Notes: generated by a model from the sequence alone, not told the origin. A DNA stretch of 64,000 nucleotides from Variovorax paradoxus (GCF_000834655.1 NZ_JXQQ01000007.1:62001-126000), one strand, 5' to 3'. Positions 52,272 through 64,000 are shown, counted from the first letter of the stretch. Numbers and translations are program-made.

Positions 52272-53335
52272 ATACTGTTTCATCTCGTCCCTTGGCTTCC
52301 TCCGCCTTGTTGGATGGTGTCGTTTCGGACACTGCGTCCATCCAGCGCCGCGCGATCGCCAAGGCCATCACGCTGCTCGAATCCACGCGTGCCGACCACC
52401 GCACCCAGGCCGACGAATTGCTCACTGCGCTGCTGCCGCGCACCGGCAATTCGTTTCGCCTCGGCATCTCGGGCGTGCCCGGCGTGGGCAAATCGACCTT
52501 CATCGAGACGCTGGGCCTCTTGCTGATCGACAAGGGGCATCGCGTCGCGGTGCTCACCATCGACCCTTCATCCACGGTGTCCGGCGGTTCCATCCTCGGC
52601 GACAAGACGCGCATGGAACGGCTCTCGGTGCACGAGCGCGCCTACATCCGCCCGAGCCCTTCGAGCGGCACGCTCGGCGGCGTCGCCGAGAAGACGCGCG
52701 AGGCGATGCTGGTGTGCGAGGCCGCCGGCTACGACGTCGTGATCGTGGAGACGGTGGGCGTGGGCCAGTCCGAGACGGCCGTCTCCGGCATGACCGACAT
52801 GTTCGTGCTGATGCAACTGCCCAATGCCGGCGACGACCTGCAGGCGATCAAGAAGGGCGTGATGGAGCTGGCCGACCTCGTGGTCATCAACAAGGCCGAC
52901 ATCGACAAGGACGCCGCCACGCGCGCGCAGGCCCAGATCACGTCGGCGCTGCGCCTCTTCGGCCACCAGGGCAACCCGGACCACGCGCACGCGGTGCACG
53001 ACGCGCACAGCGGCGCGGAGGTGCGCTTCTGGCTTCCCAGGGTGCTGCAGCTGAGCGCGCTCGCGGGCACCGGCGTCGATGCCTTCTGGGAAGCCGTCAC
53101 TCAATTCAGATCGCTGCAGACCGCCAACGGCAAGCTCGCCGGGCGCCGCGAGAAACAGGCCACCGCATGGATGTGGGAACGCATCGACGCGGGCCTCAAG
53201 CACGCCTTCAGGCACCACGCGCAAGTGCGCGAACTGTTGCCGCAACTCACCCGGCAGGTGGCGCAGGGCGCGCTGCCGGCATCGACCGCGGCGCGCCAGC
53301 TGCTCGCGGCGGCAGCCATCACCGCCAGCCCCTGA
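52268..53335 (+). CDS. meaB: Methylmalonyl-CoA mutase-associated GTPase MeaB
   Basis: This 355-residue G3E-type GTPase loads and protects the adenosylcobalamin cofactor of the mutase. Signatures are Walker [10 protein letters not shown] (residues 69-77), [33 protein letters not shown] (switch III/Walker B region) and NKAD for guanine specificity. An ArgK-type C-terminal helical dimerisation arm follows. The ATG overlaps the previous stop by four bases, and GGAGGA lies six bases upstream. Confidence 0.96.
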   Translation: MNTVSSRPLASSALLDGVVSDTASIQRRAIAKAITLLESTRADHRTQADELLTALLPRTGNSFRLGISGVPGVGKSTFIETLGLLLIDKGHRVAVLTIDPSSTVSGGSILGDKTRMERLSVHERAYIRPSPSSGTLGGVAEKTREAMLVCEAAGYDVVIVETVGVGQSETAVSGMTDMFVLMQLPNAGDDLQAIKKGVMELADLVVINKADIDKDAATRAQAQITSALRLFGHQGNPDHAHAVHDAHSGAEVRFWLPRVLQLSALAGTGVDAFWEAVTQFRSLQTANGKLAGRREKQATAWMWERIDAGLKHAFRHHAQVRELLPQLTRQVAQGALPASTAARQLLAAAAITASP

Positions 53336-53375
53336 CCGCACACCCCATTCACGACCACAGCTTCGGAAGCACACC

Positions 53376-54920
53376 ATGCAAGAACTGATTGAACAACTCG
53401 AACAGCGCCGCGCCAAGGCGCGCCTGGGCGGCGGGCAGAAGCGCATCGACGCGCAGCACGCCAAGGGCAAGCTCACCGCGCGCGAGCGCATCGAGCTCTT
53501 GCTCGACGACAACACCTTCGAAGAGTGGGACATGTTCGTGGAGCACCGCTCGGTCGACTTCGGCATGGCCGAGCAGAAGATCCCCGGCGACGGCGTGGTC
53601 ACCGGCTACGGAATGATCAACGGCCGCCTGGTATTCGTGTTCAGCCAGGACTTCACCGTCTTCGGCGGCGCGCTCAGCGAGGCGCACGCAGAGAAGATCT
53701 GCAAGGTGATGGACCAGGCGATGAAGGTGGGCGCACCGGTTATCGGCCTGAACGACTCGGGCGGCGCGCGCATCCAGGAAGGCGTGGCGTCGCTCGGCGG
53801 CTATGCCGACGTGTTCCAGCGCAACGTGATGGCCTCGGGCGTGGTGCCGCAGATCAGCATGGTGATGGGCCCGTGCGCGGGCGGCGCGGTGTACTCGCCC
53901 GCCATGACCGACTTCATCTTCATGGTCAAGGACTCCAGCTACATGTTCGTCACAGGCCCCGACGTGGTGAAAACCGTGACCCACGAGACCGTGACGGCCG
54001 AAGAGCTCGGAGGCGCCATCACCCACACGACGCGCAGCGGCGTGGCCGACATGGCGTTCGAGAACGACGTCGAGGCGCTGATGATGCTGCGGCGCCTCTA
54101 CAACTACCTGCCGCTCAACAACCGCGAAAAGCCGCCGGTGCGCCTGGGCAACAACGGCCAGGGAGACCCGGCCGACCGGCCCGACTACTCGCTGGACACG
54201 CTGGTGCCCGACAACCCGAACAAGCCCTACGACATCAAGGAACTGATCCTCAAGGTGGTCGATGACGGCGACTTCTTCGAGCTGCAGCCCGACTACGCCA
54301 AGAACATCGTGATCGGCTTCGCGCGCATGGAAGGCCAGACGGTCGGCATCGTGGCGAACCAGCCGCTGGTGCTGGCGGGGTGCCTCGACATCAAGAGCAG
54401 CATCAAGGCCGCGCGCTTCGTGCGCTTTTGCGATGCGTTCAACATCCCGGTCATCACTTTCGTCGACGTGCCCGGCTTCATGCCCGGCACGGGGCAGGAG
54501 TACGGCGGCATCATCAAGCACGGGGCCAAGCTGCTCTACGCCTACGCGGAGTGCACGGTGCCGAAGATCACGGTCATCACGCGCAAGGCGTACGGCGGTG
54601 CGTACGACGTGATGGCTTCCAAGCACCTGCGCGGCGACGTCAACCTCGCATGGCCGCGTGCCGAGATCGCGGTGATGGGTGCCAAGGGCGCGGTGGAAAT
54701 CATCTTCCGCGAAGACAAGAACGACCCCGAGAAGCTGGCCGCACGCGAGGCCGAATACAAGGCGCGCTTTGCGAACCCGTATGTGGCGAGCGCCCGCGGC
54801 TACATCGACGACGTGATCCTGCCGCACGAGACGCGCAAGCGCATCTGCCGCTCGCTCGTGATGCTGCGCGAGAAGAAGCTCGAGAACCCGTGGCGCAAGC
54901 ACGGAAACATCCCCCTGTGA
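53376..54920 (+). CDS. pccB: Propionyl-CoA carboxylase beta subunit (carboxyltransferase)
   Basis: This 514-residue subunit transfers the carboxyl group from carboxybiotin to propionyl-CoA. The two crotonase-like halves are clear: [24 protein letters not shown] with oxyanion-hole [18 protein letters not shown], then [24 protein letters not shown] and [12 protein letters not shown] in the C-terminal half. Position next to the alpha subunit, the mutase and meaB makes propionyl-CoA the likely substrate. It begins 40 bases after meaB. Confidence 0.93.
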   Translation: MQELIEQLEQRRAKARLGGGQKRIDAQHAKGKLTARERIELLLDDNTFEEWDMFVEHRSVDFGMAEQKIPGDGVVTGYGMINGRLVFVFSQDFTVFGGALSEAHAEKICKVMDQAMKVGAPVIGLNDSGGARIQEGVASLGGYADVFQRNVMASGVVPQISMVMGPCAGGAVYSPAMTDFIFMVKDSSYMFVTGPDVVKTVTHETVTAEELGGAITHTTRSGVADMAFENDVEALMMLRRLYNYLPLNNREKPPVRLGNNGQGDPADRPDYSLDTLVPDNPNKPYDIKELILKVVDDGDFFELQPDYAKNIVIGFARMEGQTVGIVANQPLVLAGCLDIKSSIKAARFVRFCDAFNIPVITFVDVPGFMPGTGQEYGGIIKHGAKLLYAYAECTVPKITVITRKAYGGAYDVMASKHLRGDVNLAWPRAEIAVMGAKGAVEIIFREDKNDPEKLAAREAEYKARFANPYVASARGYIDDVILPHETRKRICRSLVMLREKKLENPWRKHGNIPL

Positions 54921-54940
54921 GCGGCCTGGAGAAGAAGAAC

Positions 54941-56988
<2,048 letters not shown>

Positions 56989-56989
<1 letters not shown>

Positions 56990-58020
56990 TGGGTGCCAAC
57001 GACCTGCAACAGACGATCACGCTGCACCGCCCCGCAAAGCCGGTGGCGCCGCAAGGCCCGTGGTCGGTCGAGGCGATCCAGGCGCTGCTCGACAAGCCGC
57101 TGATGGAACTGCTGTTCGAGGCGCAGACGGTGCATCGCCAGCACTTTCCCGAGGGCGACATCGAGCTTGCAACGCTGCTCTCGGTCAAGACCGGCGGCTG
57201 CCCCGAGAACTGCGGCTACTGCCCGCAGTCGGCCGAGTTCGACACCGGCGTGAAGGCGCAGAAGCTCATGGAGGTCGAAGAGGTGCTGCGCGCCGCGCAA
57301 GCCGCCAAGGACGCTGGCGCCACGCGCTTCTGCATGGGCGCCGCATGGCGCGCGCCGAAGGACCGCGATGTGGAGAAGGTGGCCGTGCTGGTCGAGGCGG
57401 TGAAGGGCCTGGGCATGCAGACCTGCGCCACGCTCGGCATGCTGGAGCCGCACCACGCGCACCAGCTCAAGGCCGCGGGCCTCGATTACTACAACCACAA
57501 CCTCGACACTGCGCCCGAGTACTACACCGACATCGTCGACACGCGCAGCTACCAGGACCGGCTCGACACGCTGGCCCATGTGCGCAGTGCCGGCATCAGC
57601 GTGTGCTGCGGCGGCATCGTCGGCATGGGCGAGCAGCCGGTGCACCGCGCCGGGTTGATCGCGCAACTGGCCAACCTGAGCCCTTACCCGGAGTCGGTGC
57701 CGATCAACAGCCTGGTGCGCGTGCCTGGCACGCCGCTGGCGGATTCGGAGCCGGTCGATCCTTTCGACTTCGTGCGAATGATCGCGGTCGCGCGCATCAC
57801 GATGCCGACCGCGCGCGTGCGGCTGTCGGCCGGGCGCCAGCAGATGGGTGATGCGGTGCAGGCGCTGTGCTTCATGGCGGGTGCGAATTCGATCTTCTAT
57901 GGCGACAAGCTGCTGGTCACCGGCAACCCCGATGTGGATGCGGACGTGCAGTTGCTGCGCAAGCTCGGCTTGCAGTCGCGCCGCACGACAACCACCGAAA
58001 CGCTGGAGGTCTGCGCATGA
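56989..58020 (+). CDS. bioB: Biotin synthase BioB
   Basis: This 343-residue radical SAM enzyme inserts sulfur into dethiobiotin. The radical SAM cluster is C71-PEN-C75-GY-C78 in [13 protein letters not shown]. Auxiliary-cluster ligands are seen in [19 protein letters not shown] and [11 protein letters not shown], and [14 protein letters not shown] carries the Arg ligand. Placing bioB in an operon with a biotin-dependent carboxylase links cofactor supply to demand. Start and stop overlap both neighbours by one and four bases, so translation is coupled. Confidence 0.96.
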
Positions 58021-58502
58021 CGACCACGGCGCGTCCCTTCAAGGTGCTGGGCATCCAGCAGATCGCCATCGGCGGGCTCGACAAGACGCGCCTGCAGAAG
58101 CTCTGGGTCGACATGCTGGGGCTCGAAGTCACCGGCACCTTCAAGAGCGAACGCGAGAACGTCGACGAGGACATCTGCGCGATGGGCAGCGGCCCGTTCA
58201 AGGTCGAGGTCGACCTGATGCAGCCGCTGGACCCGGAAAAGAAGCCCGCGGTGCACGCGACGCCGCTCAACCACGTGGGGCTGTGGATCGACGACCTGCC
58301 CAAGGCCGTCGAATGGCTCACGGCGCAGGGCGTGCGCTTTGCGCCCGGCGGCATCCGCAAGGGCGCGGCGGGGTTCGACATCTGCTTCCTGCATCCGAAA
58401 GCGAACGACGAATTCCCGATCGCGGGCGAGGGCGTGCTGATCGAGATGGTGCAGGCGCCGCCTGAGGTGGTGAAAGCTTTCAGCGCACTCGCGAACCACT
58501 GA
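58017..58502 (+). CDS. VOC family protein, candidate methylmalonyl-CoA epimerase
   Basis: This 161-residue protein has two VOC modules. [11 protein letters not shown] (ligand His) and [10 protein letters not shown] (ligand Glu) match the third and fourth metal sites of methylmalonyl-CoA epimerase, and [12 protein letters not shown] resembles its FLHPK motif. In the first module, the usual H-H-I reads IQQIAIGG, so the first His ligand is Gln. It overlaps bioB by ATGA and ends the propionate operon, where an epimerase would be expected between carboxylase and mutase. The epimerase role is inference. Confidence 0.7.
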   Translation: MTTTARPFKVLGIQQIAIGGLDKTRLQKLWVDMLGLEVTGTFKSERENVDEDICAMGSGPFKVEVDLMQPLDPEKKPAVHATPLNHVGLWIDDLPKAVEWLTAQGVRFAPGGIRKGAAGFDICFLHPKANDEFPIAGEGVLIEMVQAPPEVVKAFSALANH

Positions 58503-58520
58503 CACTGCGCCGTCGACAGC

Positions 58521-58578
58521 CGTTCGGGCTGAGCTTGTCGAAGCTTTGCGCGAGGCTTCGACAAGCTCAGCCCGAACG
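58521..58578. repeat. REP element pair 4, perfect inverted repeat
   Basis: Two perfect 24-base arms (58521-58544, 58555-58578) with a 10-base centre lie between the convergent operon end and the Lrp gene. The first arm equals REP element 1. The hairpin is followed by a GGGTTTTGGGG stretch and probably serves as a bidirectional terminator. Confidence 0.8.
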
Positions 58579-58613
58579 GGTTTTGGGGTTTGAGAACGTG
58601 AACGCAGCCGGTA

Positions 58614-59111
58614 TCAGGCGTTGAGCACTTTCCGGATCGGCGGCTTCACGTCGCTGCGGCGCGGCGGCAGCATCGGCTGGTGCTCGCGCGCCGGGTTCAG
58701 GATGATCGAGGTCGCGGTCTCGGTGAGGATGCAGAACTTGGTGACCACCGCGTCGAGGTGGCTCACGTCGATCACCGCGATCTCGAGGATCCAGCTGTCC
58801 TCGCCGGTCACGTTGTAGGCGTTCACGCATTCGGGCGTGTCCTGCACCAGCTTCACGACAAGGTCGTAGTCGGCGCGGCCGACGCGGATGATCGCGCGGA
58901 TGCCGTAGCCCAGCTTGCCCAGGTTGACGGTGGCGCGGTAGCCGCTGATGACGCCCGCGGCCTCCAGCTTCTTCACGCGCTCGGTCACGGCCGGCTGGCT
59001 CAGGTGCACGCGGCGGCCGAGCTCGGCCATCGTGAGGCGCGCATCGCCCTGCAGCTCGGCGAGGATGCGGGTGTCGTGCGCATCCAGCGCGGGGTTCAAG
59101 GTGAAGTCCAT
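58614..59111 (-). CDS. Lrp/AsnC family transcriptional regulator
   Basis: This 165-residue protein has a helix-turn-helix (residues about 11-58: HDTRILAELQGDARLTMAEL and HLSQPAVTERVKKLEAAGVI) and a RAM domain (YGIRAIIRVGRADYDL, CVNAYNVTGEDSWILEIAV). The C-terminal extension ends RSDVKPPIRKVLNA. It is divergent from the EamA exporter gene across 120 bases and probably controls it in response to an amino acid. Confidence 0.93.
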   Translation of the reverse strand: MDFTLNPALDAHDTRILAELQGDARLTMAELGRRVHLSQPAVTERVKKLEAAGVISGYRATVNLGKLGYGIRAIIRVGRADYDLVVKLVQDTPECVNAYNVTGEDSWILEIAVIDVSHLDAVVTKFCILTETATSIILNPAREHQPMLPPRRSDVKPPIRKVLNA

Positions 59112-59231
59112 GGAACTCCTTTAAATCGACGGTGGTGGGGCGGTAGAACCGTGGAATGTCCATGGTTCGACGAAGGCGCCTTTCATACCATGGGCGGCGC
59201 TTCAATACCGATAAATCAGAGACTCCTCGAC

Positions 59232-60143
59232 ATGCCGACCCTTGCCGCCCCCGCCGCGCCCGGTGCCAACCGTGGCGCACTGCCGCCTTTGCTTTGGCTT
59301 TGCCTTGCCGCCACCTGGGTGGTTTGGGGCTCGACCTACCTGGCGATCAAGTACGCGCTGATCAGCTTCCCGCCGTTCCTGCAGATGGGATCGCGCTTTC
59401 TCTTTGCGGGCGTGCTGCTCGCGGTGTGGATGCGGTGGCGCGGCGCCGCCTGGCCTTCGCGACTGCAGTGGCGCAATGCGCTGGTCGTGGGGGCGTTGAT
59501 GCTCGGCGGCGGCATGGGCGGTACGGCCCATGCCGAGGTGACGATCGGCTCGGGACTCGTGGTGGCCTTCATCGCGGTGGTGCCGCTGCTGATCGCATTG
59601 CTGAACCTCATATGGGGCATCAAGCCGACGCGCATGGAGGCGGCCGGCATCGCCCTCGGCCTCATCGGCGTGCTGATGCTGACGCAGGGCAGCGGCTTCC
59701 AGTCGTCGCCCGCGGGGCTCGCGGCGATTTCCATCGCCTGCATCTGCTGGTCGATGGGGAGCGTGCTGAGCCAGCGCAGCCTGCCGCTCGCGCCCGGTGC
59801 GATGGGTTTTGCGAGCGAGATGATCTGCGGCGGCGTGGTGCTGCTGGTGCTCGCGGCCGTGTCGCGCGAGAGCCTCGCGTGGCCCCCGGCGCCGGAGGCC
59901 GTCTGGGCGTGGCTGTACCTCGTGGTGTTCGGCTCGCTGATCGCTTTCAACGCCTACATGGTGCTCCTTGCGAAGGCGCCGGCCGCACTGGCGGCGAGCT
60001 ACACCTTCGTGAACCCGGTGATCGCGATGCTGCTGGGCGTGTGGATCGCCAACGAGACGGTCACACGCTTCGAGTGGTACGCGGTGGCGGTCGTGCTGGC
60101 GGGGGTGCTGTTGCTGCTCTTCAAGCGCCCCAAGAAGGACTGA
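59232..60143 (+). CDS. EamA/DMT-family transporter (YedA-like exporter)
   Basis: This 303-residue protein has ten membrane segments in two EamA repeats. The first opens with CLAATWVVWGSTYLAIKYAL, the second with SIACICWSMGSVLSQR and ASYTFVNPVIAMLLGVWIANE. It probably exports amino acids or related metabolites. It is divergent from an Lrp gene and faces a LysE-type gene convergently, so a small amino-acid-export neighbourhood is likely. Confidence 0.92.
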   Translation: MPTLAAPAAPGANRGALPPLLWLCLAATWVVWGSTYLAIKYALISFPPFLQMGSRFLFAGVLLAVWMRWRGAAWPSRLQWRNALVVGALMLGGGMGGTAHAEVTIGSGLVVAFIAVVPLLIALLNLIWGIKPTRMEAAGIALGLIGVLMLTQGSGFQSSPAGLAAISIACICWSMGSVLSQRSLPLAPGAMGFASEMICGGVVLLVLAAVSRESLAWPPAPEAVWAWLYLVVFGSLIAFNAYMVLLAKAPAALAASYTFVNPVIAMLLGVWIANETVTRFEWYAVAVVLAGVLLLLFKRPKKD

Positions 60144-60169
60144 AGCGCTGAGGCGCTGGCACGTTCTCT

Positions 60170-60808
60170 TCAGGTACCCGGGCGGCGCCAGAACGCCAGG
60201 GTGGCCGCCAGCAGCCACATGCAGGCCGCGCAGCTGCGGTTCAGCACCTTGAGGCCGCGGCGCGAGAGCCAGCGCACGGCCTGCGTGCCGGCGGCCGCGT
60301 AGGCCAGCATCACGCAGGTGTCGAGCACCACGAAGATCGCGCCGAGCACGAGGTACTGCACCCCCTGCGGCTTGGTGATGTCGATGAACTGCGGCAGGAA
60401 GGCCGCGAAGAACAGCACCGTCTTCGGGTTCGACAGCGCCACGAGCAGGCTTCGCACCAATGCGACGCGGCCATGCGGCCGGACCTCGACGGCGGACTTG
60501 GCCAGCGCCGCGCCCAGGTCGGTCGCTTCGCTGCGCCAGAGCTTGATGCCGAGCCAGACGAGGTACGCGACACCCGCCACGCGGATCACGTTGAAGAGCA
60601 ACTCCGACGCGGCGAGCAGCGAGCCCAGCCCCAGCGCCACCACCGCGATCAGCGTGACGCTGCCGAGCGACGCGCCTGCGATGCCCCAGCTCGCACGCCG
60701 CATGCCGCCGTCGATACCGTTGGACAGCGCCAGCAGCATCGTGGGGCCGGGAATGACGGCGAGGGCGAGCGAGGCGACGACGTAGATCGGCAGGGTGTCG
60801 AGTGTCAT
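60170..60808 (-). CDS. LysE-family amino-acid exporter
   Basis: This 212-residue protein has six membrane segments and the RhtB/LysE signature: [22 protein letters not shown] near the start, [20 protein letters not shown] and [18 protein letters not shown]. It probably exports homoserine, threonine, lysine or a related compound. The ATG overlaps the TGA of the rsxB gene by four bases (ATGA), placing it third in the phaZ-rsxB transcription unit. Confidence 0.92.
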   Translation of the reverse strand: MTLDTLPIYVVASLALAVIPGPTMLLALSNGIDGGMRRASWGIAGASLGSVTLIAVVALGLGSLLAASELLFNVIRVAGVAYLVWLGIKLWRSEATDLGAALAKSAVEVRPHGRVALVRSLLVALSNPKTVLFFAAFLPQFIDITKPQGVQYLVLGAIFVVLDTCVMLAYAAAGTQAVRWLSRRGLKVLNRSCAACMWLLAATLAFWRRPGT

Positions 60809-61440
60809 GGCTTGGAGCCGGCTTTGTCGCGTTGTTCGGCGGCGGCCCGGGCGCGCGCCAGGGCGGCTTCGACGATGGAGCGCTTGCGCGTGTCGGCGGC
60901 TTGGGGCTCGGCGACGGCAGGGGCCGCTTCGGCCTCGCGCTTCGCGGCGTCACGGTGCTGGCCGTGCAGCTTGTAGCGCTGCAGCGCGGCTTCGGCCTGC
61001 GCTTGCGACCAGGCTTGCCAGCCGCTGCGGCCCGGCGTTTCGACTTCGAGCGAGATGCAATCGACCGGGCAGACCGGAATGCAGAGCTCGCAGCCCGTGC
61101 AGTGCGCCTCGATCACCGTGTGCATGCGCTTGTTGATGCCGACGATCGCATCCGTCGGGCAGGCGTCCAGGCAGAGCGTGCAGCCGATGCACCAGGCCTC
61201 GTCGATGACGGCCATGGCGCGGGGGCCTTCGATGCCGAACTGCGGATCGAGCGGCAGCGCGGGGCGGCCGGTGACGATTGCGAGGCGGGCGATGCCTTCG
61301 GCGCCGCCCGGCGGGCATTGGTTGATGTCCGCTTCGCCGTCGGCGATGGCTTGCGCGTAGCCGGCGCAATCGGGGTAGCCGCACCGTGTGCACTGCGTTT
61401 GCGGCAGTGCGTCGTTGATGCGTGCGGCCAGCCCGTTCAC
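60805..61440 (-). CDS. rsxB: RsxB/RnfB-type ferredoxin
   Basis: This protein is 211 residues from GTG at 61440. An N-terminal Fe-S cluster motif ([14 protein letters not shown] plus QCPPG) resembles the Rnf/RsxB 4Fe-4S domain. Two 4Fe-4S ferredoxin motifs follow ([15 protein letters not shown] and [15 protein letters not shown]), then a charged Ala-rich tail. There is no hydrophobic N-terminal segment, unlike RnfB. No other rnf/rsx genes are present, so it is the soluble stand-alone form common in Burkholderiales. The start is 18 bases after phaZ. Confidence 0.9.
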   Translation of the reverse strand: MNGLAARINDALPQTQCTRCGYPDCAGYAQAIADGEADINQCPPGGAEGIARLAIVTGRPALPLDPQFGIEGPRAMAVIDEAWCIGCTLCLDACPTDAIVGINKRMHTVIEAHCTGCELCIPVCPVDCISLEVETPGRSGWQAWSQAQAEAALQRYKLHGQHRDAAKREAEAAPAVAEPQAADTRKRSIVEAALARARAAAEQRDKAGSKP

Positions 61441-61457
61441 TTCAGGTTGCGCGCGCC

Positions 61458-62894
61458 TCAGCGCGCGGCGCTGGCGCGGGGCTTCTTGGCGGCCGCGGGC
61501 TTTTTGGCAGGGGCCGCCACAGCGGCTTTTTTCGCGGCCGGCGACTTCTTGGCCGCGACGGCCGGGACCTTCTGGCCCGGCTTGATCCGGTCTTCGGCAG
61601 CGAGGCTTTCGCGCGCGCCGGCACGGCTTTGCGGCTGGTCGTTCGCGGCGATGAACTTCACCAGCTTCGGGTAGACGAGGTCGCGCCAGCGGCGGCCGCT
61701 GAAGATGCCGTAGTGGCCTGCGCCCTTGACTTCGTAGTGCTCGCGCTTCGAATCGGCAACGCCGGTGCACAGGCTGTGCGCGGCTTCGGTCTGGCCCGAG
61801 CCGGAGATGTCGTCGAGTTCGCCTTCGACCGTGAGCAGCGCGGCCGTGCGGATGTCTTGCGGACGCACGCGCTCGATCTGGCCTTCGGGGTTTTTCACGT
61901 CCCAGGTGCCGTTCACGAGTTCGAATTGCTGGAACACGGTGCGGATCGTGTCGAGGTAGTAATCGGCGTCCATGTCGAGCACGGCGTTGTACTCGTCGTA
62001 GAACTTGCGGTGCGCCTCGGCACTGGCGTCGTCGCCCTTGATCAGGTCTTTGAAGTAGTCGTAATGGCTCGAGGCATGGCGGTCGGGGTTCATCGCGACG
62101 AAGCCCGTGTGCTGCAGGAAGCCCGGGTACACGCGGCGGCCTTCACCCGGGAAGCCCTGCGGCACGCGGTAGATCACGTTGTTCTCGAACCATTCGTAGC
62201 TCTTGTTCATCGCGAGGTTGTTGACCGCGGTGGGCGACTTGCGGGCGTCGATCGGGCCGCCCATCATCGTGAGCGTGAGCGGCAGCGGCTCCTTGCGGCT
62301 CGCCATGAGCGAGACGGCCGCGAGCACCGGCACGGTGGGCTGGCACACGCTCACCACGTGGCAGTTGCCGTACTCGGCCTGCAGGCGGCGGATGAACTCC
62401 TGCACGTAGTTGATGTAGTCGTCCAGGTGGAATTCGCCTTCCGACATCGGCACGAGGCGCGCGTTCTTCCAGTCGGTGATGTAGACCTTGTGGTCTTGCA
62501 GCATGGTGCGAACGGTGTCGCGCAGGAGCGTGGCGTAGTGGCCCGACAGCGGCGCCACGATCAGCACCACGGGCTGGCTCTTGAGCGTTTTTAGGATGTG
62601 CGGCTCGTCGGTGAAGCGTTTGAAGCGGCGCAGTTCGCAGAAGGGCTTGTCGAGCTCGACGGCCTCTTGGATGACGACTTCCTCGCCCTCGACCTTCACC
62701 GACTTGATGTTGAACTCAGGCTTCTCGTAGTCCTTGCCCAGGCGATAGAGCAGGTCGTAGCCCGCGGCCATGCGCTGGGCCATGGGCAGTTGGCCCCACA
62801 CGGCGCCGGGGCCGTAGAGCTTGGAGGCCGCCTGCGCGAAGTCCGAGAACGGCTCCATCAGGGAACGCTGGGCTTCGTAGAGTTGGTAGAGCAT
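61458..62894 (-). CDS. phaZ: Intracellular poly(3-hydroxybutyrate) depolymerase PhaZ
   Basis: This 478-residue protein belongs to the intracellular PHB depolymerases that use Cys instead of Ser as nucleophile. [17 protein letters not shown] contains Cys184, at nearly the same position as in Cupriavidus Pha[21 protein letters not shown] opens the hydrolase, and [16 protein letters not shown] and [14 protein letters not shown] contain the other triad residues. The last about 50 residues are Lys/Ala/Pro-rich ([19 protein letters not shown]), like histone H1 or PhaM/PhaF-type tails, and may bind DNA or granules. A TTGCA-G-TGCAA site lies upstream. Confidence 0.93.
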   Translation of the reverse strand: MLYQLYEAQRSLMEPFSDFAQAASKLYGPGAVWGQLPMAQRMAAGYDLLYRLGKDYEKPEFNIKSVKVEGEEVVIQEAVELDKPFCELRRFKRFTDEPHILKTLKSQPVVLIVAPLSGHYATLLRDTVRTMLQDHKVYITDWKNARLVPMSEGEFHLDDYINYVQEFIRRLQAEYGNCHVVSVCQPTVPVLAAVSLMASRKEPLPLTLTMMGGPIDARKSPTAVNNLAMNKSYEWFENNVIYRVPQGFPGEGRRVYPGFLQHTGFVAMNPDRHASSHYDYFKDLIKGDDASAEAHRKFYDEYNAVLDMDADYYLDTIRTVFQQFELVNGTWDVKNPEGQIERVRPQDIRTAALLTVEGELDDISGSGQTEAAHSLCTGVADSKREHYEVKGAGHYGIFSGRRWRDLVYPKLVKFIAANDQPQSRAGARESLAAEDRIKPGQKVPAVAAKKSPAAKKAAVAAPAKKPAAAKKPRASAAR

Positions 62895-62915
62895 CGCTGG
62901 TCTTGGAGTGGAATG

Positions 62916-62926
62916 TTGCAGTGCAA
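62916..62926. promoter_or_regulatory. Candidate PhaR-type operator upstream of phaZ
   Basis: TTGCA-G-TGCAA is a perfect inverted repeat, 22 bases upstream of the phaZ start. It resembles the TGC-rich sites bound by PhaR, the repressor of granule-associated genes. PhaR is not encoded in the window. Confidence 0.45.
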
Positions 62927-63004
62927 TATATCAGCGCATCTACCGGCATGCAGGGGGCCTAACCCCTAGTCCGACCCCGCGACAGGGGCCCTTTTCGCGA
63001 AAGG

Positions 63005-63038
63005 TGTGAAGGAATCGTCACAAGACGGACTCCTTCAC
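63005..63038. repeat. Inverted repeat between phaZ and the aminotransferase gene
   Basis: GTGAAGGA (63005-63012) pairs with TCCTTCAC (63031-63038). It lies 14 bases beyond the stop of the aminotransferase (minus strand) and may be its terminator. No T-tract follows, so a factor-independent terminator is uncertain. Confidence 0.45.
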
Positions 63039-63051
63039 GCCTTCCTGTCAC

Positions 63052-64000
63052 CTAGATGACTTTGGCGATCGACGCGCAGACGTAGTCGATGTTCTTGCTG
63101 TTGAGCGCGGCCACGCACATGCGGCCGGTGTCGGTGCCGTACACGCCGAATTCATTGCGCAGGCGCACCATCTGGTCCTTGCTGAGACCCGAGTAGCTGA
63201 ACATGCCGATCTGCGTGGTGATGAAGCTCATGTCTTCTTTCACGCCCGCGGCCTTCAGGCCGTCGACCAGCTTCTGGCGCATCGCCTTGATGCGCACGCG
63301 CATCTCGCCGAGTTCCTTTTCCCACAAGGCGCGCAGTTCGGCGTTGCCAAGCACGGCGGCCACCACCGCGCCGCCGTGGATCGGCGGGTTGCTGTAGTTG
63401 GTGCGGATGGCGATCTTGAGCTGCGACAGCACGCGGCCGGCTTCTTCCTTGTTCTCGCACAGCACCGACAGGGCGCCCACGCGCTCGCCATAGAGGCTGA
63501 AGCTCTTGGAGAACGAGGTCGAGACGAAGAAGGTCAGGCCGGCTTCGACGAACTTGGCGACGGCGGCGCCGTCTTCCTTCAGGCCATAGCCGAAGCCCTG
63601 GTAGGCCATGTCGAGGAAAGGCACGAGGCCCTTGGCCTTGACCGCGGCGACGACCTGGTCCCACTGGGCGGCGGTGATGTCGTAGCCGGTCGGGTTGTGG
63701 CAGCACGCGTGCAGCACGACGACGGTGCCCGCGGGCGCTGCGTTGAGCGCTGCCAGCATGCCGTCGAAGTTGATGCCGCGCTTGGCGGCGTCGTAGTAGG
63801 GGTAGCTTTCGACTTCGAAGCCGGCGTTGGTGAACAGGGCCCGGTGGTTTTCCCAGCTCGGGTCGCTGATCAGCACCTTGGCCTTGGGGTTGAGCTTCTT
63901 CAGGAAGTCGGCGCCGACCTTCAGGCCGCCGGTGCCGCCGATCGCTTGAATGGTGGCCACGCGGCCCGAGGTGACCGGCTCGCTGTCGGCACCGAAAACC
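63052..64000 (-). CDS. tyrB: Aromatic/aspartate aminotransferase, partial (5' end beyond window)
   Basis: This is the C-terminal 315 residues of a class I PLP aminotransferase. Visible features are HACCHNPTGYDITAAQW (Asn and Pro of the cofactor site), FLDMAYQGFGYG (Asp and Tyr), the PLP Lys in STSFSKSFSLYGERVGAL, and NPPIHGGAV with the C-terminal FSYSGLSKDQ and GRMCVAALN. This is the TyrB/AspC pattern, acting on aromatic amino acids and aspartate. The reading frame is open to the window edge at 64000 and the start lies outside. Confidence 0.9.
   Translation of the reverse strand, partial: VFGADSEPVTSGRVATIQAIGGTGGLKVGADFLKKLNPKAKVLISDPSWENHRALFTNAGFEVESYPYYDAAKRGINFDGMLAALNAAPAGTVVVLHACCHNPTGYDITAAQWDQVVAAVKAKGLVPFLDMAYQGFGYGLKEDGAAVAKFVEAGLTFFVSTSFSKSFSLYGERVGALSVLCENKEEAGRVLSQLKIAIRTNYSNPPIHGGAVVAAVLGNAELRALWEKELGEMRVRIKAMRQKLVDGLKAAGVKEDMSFITTQIGMFSYSGLSKDQMVRLRNEFGVYGTDTGRMCVAALNSKNIDYVCASIAKVI

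Overview
This window reads as chromosomal DNA of a high-GC betaproteobacterium, most likely Comamonadaceae and close to Variovorax. The reasons are the GC-rich codon use, an intracellular poly(3-hydroxybutyrate) depolymerase with a Cys nucleophile, an orphan tripartite-tricarboxylate (Bug-type) receptor, a stand-alone RsxB, a MipA/OmpV protein and dispersed REP-like repeats. No rRNA, tRNA, CRISPR array, insertion sequence or prophage was seen. The species call is inference; the gene content was read directly.

Layout. 1-7 kb: a stand-alone MHYT membrane sensor with a small partner, several small stress or housekeeping enzymes, a Blc-type lipocalin, and a run of poorly known genes (4.6-7.1 kb) with visibly lower GC. 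That run includes a shikimate-kinase-like gene interrupted by an in-frame TGA. 7-16 kb: VOC proteins, an esterase, a LuxR-type regulator carrying a degenerate HD-GYP domain, a small gene with a strongly folded leader, a leucine-rich-repeat protein, a patatin and a lipoprotein. 16-25 kb: a mipA-like gene with a two-component system, divergent from a complete tripartite RND efflux operon. 25-34 kb: an orphan Bug receptor with LysR, a second LysR with an Old Yellow Enzyme, a glutathione S-transferase, DAHP synthase and an OmpA-family protein. 34-43 kb: an orphan acetolactate-synthase-like enzyme divergent from an Lrp regulator, a TetR/SDR pair, an OhrR-type MarR regulator with a Tat-exported perhydrolase-like hydrolase, and a class II aldolase with an MFS transporter. 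43-49 kb: a large secreted c-type cytochrome-like protein, two divergent receiver-only response regulators, dusA, and IclR and GntR regulators.

49-58.5 kb is the clearest functional unit: methylmalonyl-CoA mutase, MeaB, both propionyl-CoA carboxylase subunits, biotin synthase and a VOC protein that may be the epimerase. All lie on one strand with short gaps or overlapping stop/start codons, and a GntR regulator is divergent. Together they would take propionyl-CoA to succinyl-CoA, with biotin synthesis supplied for the biotin-dependent carboxylase. REP elements lie inside this operon, and one encodes the tail of a GIY-YIG gene.

58.6-64 kb: an Lrp/EamA pair, a phaZ-rsxB-lysE-type operon, and the C-terminal part of an aromatic/aspartate aminotransferase cut by the window edge.

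Most notable observations: paired identical 12-bp palindromes upstream of the OhrR-type regulator and its neighbouring hydrolase; the degenerate HD-GYP-LuxR fusion; the in-frame TGA; the structured leader at 11.9-12.1 kb; and the propionate/biotin operon with its REP-derived coding tail. No wholly new system could be proven from sequence alone.
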